Assembly (NCBI RefSeq): GCF_001514215.1
Contig: NZ_KQ948861.1
Coordinates: 187,860-251,859, forward strand
From: Streptomyces bungoensis
GTDB taxonomy: Bacteria; Actinomycetota; Actinomycetes; Streptomycetales; Streptomycetaceae
DNA length: 64,000 nucleotides
Reading direction: 5' to 3'
In this document: in pieces, positions 24,257-32,249 of the stretch
Position numbering within the stretch: the stretch's first letter is position 1
Layout: every line of letters begins with the position of its first letter
Notes under the pieces: model-generated
Told to the model about the DNA's origin: nothing
The model's input: only the letters and a program-made list of their open reading frames with translations
Databases searched by the model: none
Made by a program: the position numbers and the translations under genes

Positions 24257-25396
24257 GTGACTACAGCCTGTGCTCGTGGAGCCGCGGTCTTCGGCTGCTT
24301 CGCTCTCGTGGCACTGGGCCTGAGCGCTTGCGAGAGCACACCGCCCGCCGAAGTGGCGAAACCGTCAGTGGCCACGTCCGCCGAGAACATGGGCGGCATG
24401 CCCGCACTCGTCACCGCGGCCAAACGGGAGGGCGCGCTCAGAACGATCGCGCTGCCGGGTGACTGGGCGAACTACGGCGCTCTGATCAACGGCTTCGAGA
24501 AGAAGTACGGGATCAAGGTCACGGACGAGAATCCGCTGGGCCACAGCGAGGACGAGGTCGATGCCCTGAAGCGGAGGGGGAACCGGCCGACGGCACCCGA
24601 CGTGATCGACGTGGGCGACACGTTCGCACGGAAAGCCGCGGCGCAGAATCTGCTCGCGCCGTACAAGGTAGCCGCTTACGGCTCGATCCCCGGCAACCAG
24701 AAGGACGCGAAGGCGCGCTGGTACAACAACTACGGCGGCTACATCTCCATCGGCTGTGATGCCAACCGGGTCAAGCCCTGTCCGGCGACCTTCGCCGATC
24801 TGCTGAAGCCCGCCTACAGGGGCAAGGTCGCACTCGAAGGCGACCCGCCCCGGTCGGCCACCGCCTTCGCCGGTGTCTACGCGGCCGCGCTGGCGAACAA
24901 CGGGTCGTTCGGGAACGTCCAGCCCGGTCTCGACTTCTTCGCCGAGCTCGCGAGGAGAGGGAACTTCAACCCTGTCCATTCCGACTCGGCGGCGGTCGAG
25001 GACGGCCGGACCCCCGTCAGCATCAACTGGGACTACATCAACCTCCACTACGCGGACCAGCTCCGCGACAAGGGCGTGCACTGGCAGGTCGCGATCCCCT
25101 TCGACGGCAGCTTCGCCCAGTACTTCGCGCTGGCGGTCAACAAGAACGCCCCGCACCCGGCGGCTGCCCGCCTGTGGCAGGAGTATCTCTTCAGCCCGGA
25201 GGGCCAGAACCTGCGGCTGCGTGCCTATGCCCGCCCGGTGCTCATGGACGCGATGAGGCAGGACGGCACTCTCGACAACGCCGCCGCCGCACGACTGCCG
25301 ACAGTCGAGGGAACACCGCGGTTCCCGACGGACGCGCAACTGGAGAAGGCGCGGAAGACGGTCAGCCAGGGCTGGACGCAGGCCGTCTCCGGCTAG
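24257..25396 (+). CDS. Lipoprotein extracellular solute-binding protein, 379 aa
   Basis: Lipoprotein signal ending in the lipobox LSAC (Cys25). The mature part is a type 2 periplasmic-binding fold of the polyamine/iron (PotD/FbpA-like) group: LVTAAKREGALRTIALPGDW at the mature N-terminus, GFEKKYGIKVT, the hinge-strand PVSINWDY and the tail AARLWQEYLFSPEGQNLRL. The start is GTG 24257 with GGAG about 7 nt upstream; longer readings extend into sequence without a signal peptide. No permease or ATPase genes are nearby, so it is an orphan binding protein between two phosphatase sensors. It could deliver a ligand to a distant transporter or to the sensors; this is inference. Confidence 0.8.
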   Translation: MTTACARGAAVFGCFALVALGLSACESTPPAEVAKPSVATSAENMGGMPALVTAAKREGALRTIALPGDWANYGALINGFEKKYGIKVTDENPLGHSEDEVDALKRRGNRPTAPDVIDVGDTFARKAAAQNLLAPYKVAAYGSIPGNQKDAKARWYNNYGGYISIGCDANRVKPCPATFADLLKPAYRGKVALEGDPPRSATAFAGVYAAALANNGSFGNVQPGLDFFAELARRGNFNPVHSDSAAVEDGRTPVSINWDYINLHYADQLRDKGVHWQVAIPFDGSFAQYFALAVNKNAPHPAAARLWQEYLFSPEGQNLRLRAYARPVLMDAMRQDGTLDNAAAARLPTVEGTPRFPTDAQLEKARKTVSQGWTQAVSG

Positions 25397-25412
25397 CCGG
25401 AGACGGCCTGCG
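25377..25412. terminator. Perfect 36-bp palindrome across the binding-protein stop codon
   Basis: The two 18-nt halves (25377-25394 and 25395-25412) are exact reverse complements, centred on GGCTAGCC. The TAG stop of the solute-binding gene (25394-25396) is at the centre. It probably acts as a transcription terminator. There is no T-run. Confidence 0.6.
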
Positions 25413-25616
25413 CGTTCCAGCGCACGAGAACACGATCGACGATTCACACCGGCTTCATCGCAGCGGGTGCGACGGTTCGGCGAGGTAGCGGGCGTCCCGG
25501 TGCCGTGTTGAACTGAGCAGAGTGCGCGCCCCCACGGCGCCGATCGACGCCATGGCATGACATCGGTCATCGGGTTTACATCACACAGCGTGGCATTGAG
25601 GATGTGGAGGCGGCTC

Positions 25617-25823
25617 ATGGCGGAGTCGCGAGACGACGAGCAGCTCAGTCGGCGCCTGACGGTCGTGGCGGCGCTGGGGTTCGTGCTGATCGTTCCGCCG
25701 TTCCTGGCGCGGTTCGATCGCCTGGACCAGGTCTTCGGCGTCCCCGTTCTCGCGGCGTACCTGTTTCTCGTCTGGGCGATCGTGATCGGTCTGGTCGCCG
25801 TGATCGGCGGCAGATCGAGGTAG
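25617..25823 (+). CDS. Small two-TM partner of the symporter-phosphatase, 68 aa
   Basis: MAESRDDEQLSRRLTVVAAL opens the protein; two hydrophobic helices (about 16-28 and 39-62) follow. It ends GGRSR three nucleotides before the GTG of the next gene. A GGAGG lies 6 nt before the ATG. Small membrane proteins of this size often precede SSS-family transporters (DUF485/DUF4212-like, YjcH-type), which suggests that it is the small subunit of the adjoining symporter domain; the family cannot be fixed from such a short sequence. Confidence 0.7.
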   Translation: MAESRDDEQLSRRLTVVAALGFVLIVPPFLARFDRLDQVFGVPVLAAYLFLVWAIVIGLVAVIGGRSR

Positions 25824-25826
25824 GCC

Positions 25827-28800
25827 GTGCTCCAGACCTGGTTCATCGTCGCTGTTTCGGCCGGGTACCTCGGCCTGCTCTTCGCGGTGGCCTTCTACGG
25901 TGACCGGCGGGCAGATGCCGGTCGGAGCATCATCAACAATGCCACGATCTACGCGCTGTCCTTCGGCGTGTACGCCACCTCGTGGACGTACTACGGCAGC
26001 GTGGGCTGGGCCGCCCGGGCCGGAGTCGGCTTCCTGCCGATCTACCTGGGGCCGACGCTCATGCTCGCCCTGGGCTGGCTGGTGCTGCGCCGGATCATCC
26101 GGATAAGCCACCGGCACCGGGTCACCTCGCTGGCCGACTTCGTCTCCGCCCGCTACGGCAAGAGCACCGCGCTGGGCTGTCTGGTGACGATCATTGCCGT
26201 GGTGGGGGTGGTTCCCTACATCTCGCTGCAGCTCAAGGCGGTCTCCCTCACTTTTGCGATCATTCGGCGGCACCCCCGGGTGGCCTCCGCCCCCGAACTG
26301 AGCCACATCCCGCTGTTCCAGGACACCGGGCTGTACGCGGCGCTGGTGCTCGCCGCGTTCACCATCGTCTTCGGCACCCGTCATCTGGACGCCACCGAAC
26401 GCCACGAGGGCATGGTCGCAGCCATCGCGTTCGAGTCCGTGGTCAAGCTCGTGGCGTTCCTCTCGGCCGGGATCTTCGTGGTCTTCTGGATGTTCGGGGG
26501 GCTCCACGACCTGTTCTCACGGGCAGCGGACGCCGGCCTCACCACGATGTTCACGCTGCGCGGGCAGGGCGGCTACGGCATGTGGGTGTGGCTCACGGTC
26601 CTGTCCATGCTGGCGATCGTGCTGCTGCCCCGGCAGTGGCAGATCGGCGTGGTGGAGAACGTCGACGAGAAGCACCTCAAGCGGGCGATGTGGCTGTTCC
26701 CGCTGTACCTGTTCGCGATCAGCATCTTCGTGCTTCCGATCGCAGCCGGCGGGCTTCTGCGGTTCGGGAAGGCCGTCGACGCCGACACCTACGTGCTGAC
26801 CCTGCCGATGGCCGGAGGCCAGCAGGCACTCGCACTGCTCGTCTTCATCGGCGGCCTCAGCGCGGCCACCAGCATGGTCATCGTCGAGACGACCGCGCTC
26901 AGCACCATGGTGTCGAACTCGCTCGTGATGCCGCTGCTGCTGCGCAGCAGGTCCCGGCTGGCGCACCGGGACAACCTCGCCGGGCTGGTGCTGGGCATTC
27001 GCCGGGCGACCATCGTGCTGATCCTGCTGCTCGGGTACGCGTACTTTCGTCTCGCGGGCGAGCAGACGGCATTGGTGTCGATCGGCCTGGTGTCGTTCGC
27101 GGCCGTGGCGCAGTTCGCGCCCGCCATCCTGGGCGGTCTGTTCTGGAAGGGTGGTACCCGCCGGGGCGTGCTGGTCGGCCTGGTGGCGGGGTTCGCCGTG
27201 TGGGCGTACACCCTGGTGCTGCCGACCTTCGCCGATGCCGGGTTGCTGTCCGCTTCCTTCTTGCGGGAGGGCCCGCTGGGCGTCGGGCTGCTCCGGCCAC
27301 AGCGGCTGTTCGGCCTGGGGGGACTGGACCCGATCAGCCATGCGATGTTCTGGAGTGCACTCCTGAATCTCGGCGGGTATGTCGCGGTCTCCCTCGCGGA
27401 CCGACCGGACGCCGCCGAGCGGGCGCAGGCGGTGCAGTTCGTCGAAATCCTCGAGGAGCCTGTCCGGGAGCGGCGCTGGCAGGTCCGTGCCACCGTCGGG
27501 GAACTGCAGACCCTGCTGGAGCGCTTCCTCGGGCGGGAGGGCGCCCAGCGGGCGTTGAGCTCCTTCCCTGGAGGGAGACCCGGCTCACTGGCAGCCGAAG
27601 CGCCGCCGGAGCTGGTCCATCACGCGGAAGCCCAGCTCGCCGGTTCGGTGGGCGCCGCGTCCGCTCGGCTCGCGGTCGCCGCGGTGGCCGGAGAGGAGGT
27701 GGTAGGCAGCGATGACGTGATGGAGATGATCGGCGAGGCGTCGCAGAGGGTCGAGCTGGTCCGGTGGCGGCTGAAGTTGCTCTACGACGCGACCGGCGGC
27801 ATCGGCACCACCCTCGATGTGACCCGTACCGCCGAGGAACTGACGCAGGTCGCGGTTCCGCGCTTCGCCGACTACGTCACCGTCGACCTGGTCGAGTCGG
27901 TGCTGCGCGACGAGGAACTGGTGACGGACGGCACGGGCACCGGCAGCAGGCGGATGCAGCGCGCGGCCGTCAGCGGCATCCACGACGACGCTCCCCTGTT
28001 CGCCGTGGGCGACCTGCTGACCTTCGCGCCGTCCTCCCCACAGGCCCGAGCCGTCGAGAGCGGCGTGGCGGTCCTGGTGCCTCAGCTGCGTGATTCCGCG
28101 GAATGGCAGGAGGTGGACCTGGACCCCGCGCGAGGCTCCCGGGTCATCGACTACGGGATCCATTCGCTCATCACCGCGCCGCTGTCCGCCCGCGGCGTGC
28201 TGCTGGGCATGGTCCACTTCTGGCGCTCGGAGAAGCCCGAGCCCTTCGATCAGGACGATCTCTCCCTCGCGGCCGAGCTGGCCACCCGAGCCGCCGTGTC
28301 ACTCGACAACGCACGCCGCTACACCCGCGAGCACGGCTTGGCCGTGGCGCTGCAACGGAGGCTGCTGCCCCGCGCGCTGCCCGAACAGAACGCCGTCGAG
28401 GTCGCTTCCCGTTACCTCCCCGCGCAGGCGGTCGGCGGCGACTGGTTCGACGTCATCCCCCTCCCGGGCGCCCGGGTGGCGCTGGTCATGGGCGACATCG
28501 TCGGGCACGGACTGCATGCCGCAGCCACCATGGGGCAGCTGCGCACCGCCGTGCACAACTTCTCCACCCCCCTGGACCTGCCGCCCGACGAACTCCTCAG
28601 CCATCTCGACGAGTTGGTCGCGCTCATCGACCAGGACGCGATCGCGGCCGGTGACAAGACCACCGTCACCGGCGCCACCTGCCTGTACGCGGTCTACGAC
28701 TCGGTGTCCGGCGACTGTGCCATCGCCAGCGCCGGTCACCCCGCGCCCGCGCTCGTACACCCCGACGGGACGGTGGAGTTCCTGGACGTGCCGTCCTGCC

Positions 28801-29447
28801 TACCCCTCGGCATCGGCGGACTGCCCTTCGAGTGCGCCGAGTTGCGACTGCCCGAGGGCAGCACGCTCGTCCTGTTCACCGACGGCCTCGTCGAGCGCCG
28901 CGACCTGGACGTCGACACCGGGCTCGGGCTGCTCCGCGAGACGCTGGCGCGCGTGGGCCAGTCGCCCGAGGAGACCTGCGACGCCGTGCTGGACGCCCTG
29001 CCCCCGAAGCTCCGGAGCGACGACATCGCGCTGCTCGTCGCCCGTACGCGGGTGCTGGGGCCCGGGCAGGTCACCGAGTGGGACGTCGAGTGCGACCCCG
29101 CCGCCGTTCGCCGCGTCCGCGCCGCCGTCTCCGCCCGGCTCATGGAGTGGGGGCTGGAGGACCTCGTGTACACCACGGAGCTGATCTGCAGCGAACTGAT
29201 CACCAACGCCATGCGCCACGCCACAGGGCCCATCAAGGCGCGGCTGATCCGCGACCGTGCGCTCATCTGCGAGGTCTCCGACCACAGCAGCACCTCGCCG
29301 CATCTGCGCTATGCGGCCAGCACGGACGAGGGCGGACGCGGCCTCTTCCTCGTGGCCCAGTTCACCGAGCGCTGGGGCACGCGCTACACCAAGGACGGCA
29401 AGGTCATCTGGGCCGAGCAGGCGATGCCGGGGACGCCCGGCGGCTGA
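25827..29447 (+). CDS. Sodium/solute symporter-like sensor fused to SpoIIE-type phosphatase, 1206 aa
   Basis: Residues 1-520 form a sodium:solute symporter domain with about 13 helices (SWTYYGSVGWAAR, GYGMWVWLTVLSMLAIVLLP, SAATSMVIVETTALSTMVSN). A STAC-like linker follows (about 545-640, VGELQTLLERFLGREGAQRA and GAASARLAVAAV), as in CbrA/CrbS sensor kinases. Where those have HisKA and HATPase, this protein has GAF (648-827), a PP2C SpoIIE phosphatase (840-1070, VGGDWFDVIPL, MGDIVGHGLHAAATMG, VLFTDGLVERR) and HATPase_c2 (1085-1200, LICSELITNAMRHA, DEGGRGLFLVAQF). It would therefore link solute binding or transport to partner-switching sigma control. The GTG start lies 3 nt after the small membrane gene. 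The C-terminal half is closely paralogous to 21190-24021. Confidence 0.88.
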   Translation: MLQTWFIVAVSAGYLGLLFAVAFYGDRRADAGRSIINNATIYALSFGVYATSWTYYGSVGWAARAGVGFLPIYLGPTLMLALGWLVLRRIIRISHRHRVTSLADFVSARYGKSTALGCLVTIIAVVGVVPYISLQLKAVSLTFAIIRRHPRVASAPELSHIPLFQDTGLYAALVLAAFTIVFGTRHLDATERHEGMVAAIAFESVVKLVAFLSAGIFVVFWMFGGLHDLFSRAADAGLTTMFTLRGQGGYGMWVWLTVLSMLAIVLLPRQWQIGVVENVDEKHLKRAMWLFPLYLFAISIFVLPIAAGGLLRFGKAVDADTYVLTLPMAGGQQALALLVFIGGLSAATSMVIVETTALSTMVSNSLVMPLLLRSRSRLAHRDNLAGLVLGIRRATIVLILLLGYAYFRLAGEQTALVSIGLVSFAAVAQFAPAILGGLFWKGGTRRGVLVGLVAGFAVWAYTLVLPTFADAGLLSASFLREGPLGVGLLRPQRLFGLGGLDPISHAMFWSALLNLGGYVAVSLADRPDAAERAQAVQFVEILEEPVRERRWQVRATVGELQTLLERFLGREGAQRALSSFPGGRPGSLAAEAPPELVHHAEAQLAGSVGAASARLAVAAVAGEEVVGSDDVMEMIGEASQRVELVRWRLKLLYDATGGIGTTLDVTRTAEELTQVAVPRFADYVTVDLVESVLRDEELVTDGTGTGSRRMQRAAVSGIHDDAPLFAVGDLLTFAPSSPQARAVESGVAVLVPQLRDSAEWQEVDLDPARGSRVIDYGIHSLITAPLSARGVLLGMVHFWRSEKPEPFDQDDLSLAAELATRAAVSLDNARRYTREHGLAVALQRRLLPRALPEQNAVEVASRYLPAQAVGGDWFDVIPLPGARVALVMGDIVGHGLHAAATMGQLRTAVHNFSTPLDLPPDELLSHLDELVALIDQDAIAAGDKTTVTGATCLYAVYDSVSGDCAIASAGHPAPALVHPDGTVEFLDVPSCLPLGIGGLPFECAELRLPEGSTLVLFTDGLVERRDLDVDTGLGLLRETLARVGQSPEETCDAVLDALPPKLRSDDIALLVARTRVLGPGQVTEWDVECDPAAVRRVRAAVSARLMEWGLEDLVYTTELICSELITNAMRHATGPIKARLIRDRALICEVSDHSSTSPHLRYAASTDEGGRGLFLVAQFTERWGTRYTKDGKVIWAEQAMPGTPGG

Positions 29448-29670
29448 CCGGCGCAGCCCGAGGACCCGCTCGCTCTTTGCCGGCCTCTCTGACGGCACGC
29501 CGGCGCCCTTGGTGCGGGACAGGGCGAACTGGCGCTCGGAGTGGGAGTGTTGACGCGCACAGCCGGACCGGTGCCGGCCGTGGCGGCGCGCGTGTTCTCT
29601 GCCCGGTGGGATTGATCAGCGGAGAGGAGGCGACCGAGGACTGGTGAAAAATCGGACGTTTTGCCTCTCA

Positions 29671-29696
29671 GTCAAATACCCCCCTAGGTATTTGAC
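29671..29696. promoter_or_regulatory. CstR-type operator 1
   Basis: Perfect inverted repeat: arm GTCAAATACC (29671-29680), spacer CCCCTA, arm GGTATTTGAC (29687-29696). The centre fits the ATACCCC..GGTAT pattern of CsoR/CstR-family operators and is the longest dyad of that set in this window. It lies 100 nt upstream of the sulfide:quinone oxidoreductase. Confidence 0.8.
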
Positions 29697-29729
29697 CCGG
29701 TCTCGGGCGACACCGTAGCCTCGACGGCA

Positions 29730-29747
29730 ATAAACCCCCCGGGGTAT
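29730..29747. promoter_or_regulatory. CstR-type operator 2
   Basis: AATAAACCCCCCGGGGTAT: one half perfect (GGGGTAT), the other with A for T (AAACCCC). It lies about 50 nt upstream of the sulfide:quinone oxidoreductase ATG, in a typical repressor position. Confidence 0.7.
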
Positions 29748-29796
29748 CTGTGAAGGCATCGGAGAGGTGCCTGACCAGCCGGAAAGGACTTCCATC

Positions 29797-31026
29797 ATGG
29801 TCGCCAGCCCCCAAGCCGGCCCCGGCTCGACGGCCGGCCGGCACCGCGTCGCCATCGTCGGTGGCGGCAGCGCCGGAATCAGCGTCGCCGCCCGACTGCG
29901 CCGCGCCGGCGTCACCGACATCACCCTCGTAGAACCCTCCGACACCCACTGGTACCAGCCCCTGTGGACCCTCGTCGGCGGCGGCCAGGCGTCCCTGCGC
30001 GGCACCCGCCGGCCCGAGGCTTCCGTGGTTCCCGACGGAGTGCGCTGGATACGCCGGCACGCTCTCGCCGTCGACCCCGACGCCCGCACCGTCACGCTGT
30101 CCGGAGGCGAGGAGCTCACCTACGAGCACCTCGTGATGGCGCCCGGACTGCAACTGGACTGGGACGCCGTGCCCGGGCTCGCCGAAGCGGTCGGACACGA
30201 CCGGGTGACCAGCAACTACGCGCCCGAGTACGCCCCTCGTACCTGGGACCTGATCAAGGGGATGCGGTCGGGCACGGCCGTCTTCACTCACCCCGCCACG
30301 CCGCTCAAGTGCGGCGGCGCACCCCAGAAGATCGCCTACCTGGCCGCCGATCACTGGCGCAGGCAGAAGGTGCTCGACCGGATCCGGATCATCCTCGTCA
30401 TCCCCGATCCCGTCCTGTTCAAGGTGCCCGAATGGGCGCGCACCCTGGAGCAGGTGGCCGCCCGGTACGGGATCGAGGTGCGGCTGCGGTCGGAGATGAC
30501 CGCCGTGGACGGCGACCGGCGCGAGGTGGTCGTCGCCGACCACGCGAGCGGCACGAAGGAGACCGTCCGCTACGACCTGCTGCACGCCGTGCCGCCGCAG
30601 AGCGCGCCCGACTGGGTCAAGAGCAGCCCGCTCGCCGACCCGGCGAGTCCTCTGGGGTTCGTCGCCGCGGACAAGCACACACTGCGGCATCCGCAGTACG
30701 GGAACGTCTTCGCGCTGGGTGACGTGGCGAACCTGCCGACGTCCAAGACCGGCGCGGCCGTGCGCAAGCAGGCCCCGGTCGTGGCCGCCAACGTGCTCGA
30801 CGTGATGAACGGCCGGCAGCCGGCACGGCGCTACGACGGCTACACGTCCTGCCCGCTCGTCACCGCACGCGACCGGATGCTGCTCGCGGAGTTCGACTAC
30901 GACCTGAAGCCCTCGCCCACCTTCCCCCTCGTCGACACCTTCAAGGAGCGGCGCGACATGTGGGTGTTCAAGCGGTACGTGCTGCCACCGGTGTACTGGC
31001 ACGGCATGCTGACCGGCCGCCTCTGA
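29797..31026 (+). CDS. sqr: Sulfide:quinone oxidoreductase, type II (SQOR-like), 409 aa
   Basis: FAD-dependent membrane-associated enzyme that oxidises sulfide to persulfide with quinone as electron acceptor. The N-terminal dinucleotide fold reads VAIVGGGSAGISVAARL. The two redox cysteines are in PLKCGGAPQKIAYLA (about residue 172) and GYTSCPLVTARDRMLLAEFD (about 351), both typical of the type II, mitochondrial SQOR-like class. VFALGDVANLPTSKTGAAVR is the second FAD motif. The start ATG has GGAAAGGAC 7 nt upstream. Two CstR operators precede it, and cstR lies in the same direction two genes on. A GC-rich stem-loop follows the stop. Confidence 0.9.
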   Translation: MVASPQAGPGSTAGRHRVAIVGGGSAGISVAARLRRAGVTDITLVEPSDTHWYQPLWTLVGGGQASLRGTRRPEASVVPDGVRWIRRHALAVDPDARTVTLSGGEELTYEHLVMAPGLQLDWDAVPGLAEAVGHDRVTSNYAPEYAPRTWDLIKGMRSGTAVFTHPATPLKCGGAPQKIAYLAADHWRRQKVLDRIRIILVIPDPVLFKVPEWARTLEQVAARYGIEVRLRSEMTAVDGDRREVVVADHASGTKETVRYDLLHAVPPQSAPDWVKSSPLADPASPLGFVAADKHTLRHPQYGNVFALGDVANLPTSKTGAAVRKQAPVVAANVLDVMNGRQPARRYDGYTSCPLVTARDRMLLAEFDYDLKPSPTFPLVDTFKERRDMWVFKRYVLPPVYWHGMLTGRL

Positions 31027-31042
31027 CCGGCCGTCCCCGTCC

Positions 31043-31071
31043 GCCCGGGCCGGGCTTCGCCGGGCCCGGGC
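31043..31071 (+). terminator. GC-rich stem-loop after sqr
   Basis: The arms GCCCGGGCCGGGC and GCCGGGCCCGGGC pair at 12 of 13 positions around a TTC loop, 17 nt after the sqr stop. No T-run, as is normal in Streptomyces. Confidence 0.55.
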
Positions 31072-31254
31072 CGGCTCCACCCGACCGGCGCGTGGATCGA
31101 CCACGGACACCGCGCCGGAGCCGAGTACCATCCCCGGCGCGGGCCACGGCCGGCGAAGTCCGCCGTGCGGCGGTGGCACCCGGCGCCGGTCCGGCGAGGC
31201 GAGCGGCCCCACTGCCACGGAGGGTCCGTGCAGAGCAGACGCGAGGAGCACCAC

Positions 31255-31857
31255 ATGGACGCAAGCGCATGGGACGAGCGTTACCGCGGCGCCGAACTCG
31301 TGTGGGCGGCGGAGCCCAACCGGTTCGTCGAGCGGGAACTGGCCGACCTCGAGCCCGCGGGCCGGGCACTGGACCTGGCCGCCGGGGAGGGGCGCAACGC
31401 GGTCTGGCTGGCGGAGCTGGGGTGGGAAGCGGACGCCGTGGACTTCTCCGCCGTGGCCCTGGAGAAAGCCGACCGGCTGGCCGCCGGGCGCGGCGCACGG
31501 CTGCGCACCCTCCGCGCGGACCTGACCACATGGTCCGCCTCGGAGGCGACGTACGGCCTGGCCCTCATCGCCTATCTCCACCTGCCGTGGCAGCAGATGG
31601 AGCATGTGCTGCGGCAGGCCGCACGTGCCGTCCGGCCGGGCGGGACCCTGCTGCTCGTCGGTCACGACGCGGCCAACCTCCGGCAGGGCCACGGCGGGCC
31701 GCAGGACCCCCGTGTCCTGTACACCCCCGAGCAGGTCGCCGCCGTGTGGCGGCCGTACGCCGACATCGTGCGAGCCGATACCGCCGAGCGCCCGGTGACC
31801 ACCCCCGATGGCCCCCGCACGGCCCTCGACGCTCTGGTCCGCGCCGTGCGGCTGTGA
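31255..31857 (+). CDS. Class I SAM-dependent methyltransferase (TehB-like), 200 aa
   Basis: Rossmann-type methyltransferase with motif I ALDLAAGEGRNAVWLAELGW (about residues 38-57), acidic residue at VDFS and motif IV region LALIAYLHLP. It resembles TehB/thiopurine-type enzymes, which methylate tellurite, selenite or thiols. GAGGAG lies 5 nt before the ATG. It lies between sqr and cstR, all on the plus strand, so thiol or sulfide methylation as a detoxification step is a reasonable inference, but the substrate is not evident from the sequence. Confidence 0.8.
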   Translation: MDASAWDERYRGAELVWAAEPNRFVERELADLEPAGRALDLAAGEGRNAVWLAELGWEADAVDFSAVALEKADRLAAGRGARLRTLRADLTTWSASEATYGLALIAYLHLPWQQMEHVLRQAARAVRPGGTLLLVGHDAANLRQGHGGPQDPRVLYTPEQVAAVWRPYADIVRADTAERPVTTPDGPRTALDALVRAVRL

Positions 31858-31898
31858 CCTCCCGGAACAGATCCGTCACCGGACGAGTTGCAGCCGTT

Positions 31899-31914
31899 AT
31901 ACCCCGCTGGGTAT
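31899..31914. promoter_or_regulatory. CstR-type operator 3
   Basis: ATACCCCGCTGGGTAT, an imperfect dyad 63 nt upstream of the cstR GTG. Together with operator 4 it suggests autoregulation. Confidence 0.75.
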
Positions 31915-31926
31915 CAGGGCGGATAA

Positions 31927-31944
31927 CATACCCCACGGGGTATG
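31927..31944. promoter_or_regulatory. CstR-type operator 4
   Basis: CATACCCCACGGGGTATG, a perfect 8-2-8 dyad ending 18 nt before the cstR start, so bound repressor would block the ribosome-site region and transcript start. Confidence 0.85.
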
Positions 31945-31961
31945 AGGGCGAGGAGTGGGTC

Positions 31962-32249
31962 GTGGAACTGGATCTTGAAGGCGCGGACCTGAAATCCGTA
32001 CTGAACCGACTGCGTCGCGCGCAGGGTCAGATCTCGGGTGTCATCCGGATGATCGAGGAGGGCCGCGACTGCGAGGACGTCGTCACGCAGCTCGCCGCCG
32101 CGTCACGGGCCCTCGACCGCGCGGGTTTCGCGATCATCGCCACCGGCCTGCAGCAGTGTGTCACCGACATCGACACCGGCAGGAAGAACGGCGAGGACAC
32201 CGAGCAGATCCGCAATCGCCTGGAGAGGCTCTTCCTCTCACTGGCGTGA
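31962..32249 (+). CDS. cstR: CsoR-family persulfide-responsive repressor CstR, 95 aa
   Basis: All-helical DUF156 repressor: LKSVLNRLRRAQGQISGVIR then MIEEGRDCEDVVTQLAAASR. It has Cys in RDCEDV and Cys in LQQCVTD, but the position that is His in copper-sensing CsoR (xHLxxC) is Gly here (ATGLQQC). Loss of that copper ligand with both cysteines kept is the hallmark of CstR, which senses per- and polysulfides by linking the two thiols. Start GTG 31962 with GAGGAG 6 nt upstream. Two operators precede it. Its stop region overlaps the convergent MFS gene by 12 nt. Confidence 0.88.
   Translation: MELDLEGADLKSVLNRLRRAQGQISGVIRMIEEGRDCEDVVTQLAAASRALDRAGFAIIATGLQQCVTDIDTGRKNGEDTEQIRNRLERLFLSLA

Larger units (their letters stand above)
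29448..29796. other. Promoter region of the sulfide oxidation operon
   Basis: About 350 nt without a gene. The first 200 nt hold nothing I recognise. The last 130 nt carry two CstR-like operators (29671-29696 and 29730-29747) and the ribosome site GGAAAGGAC before the ATG at 29797. Confidence 0.6.
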
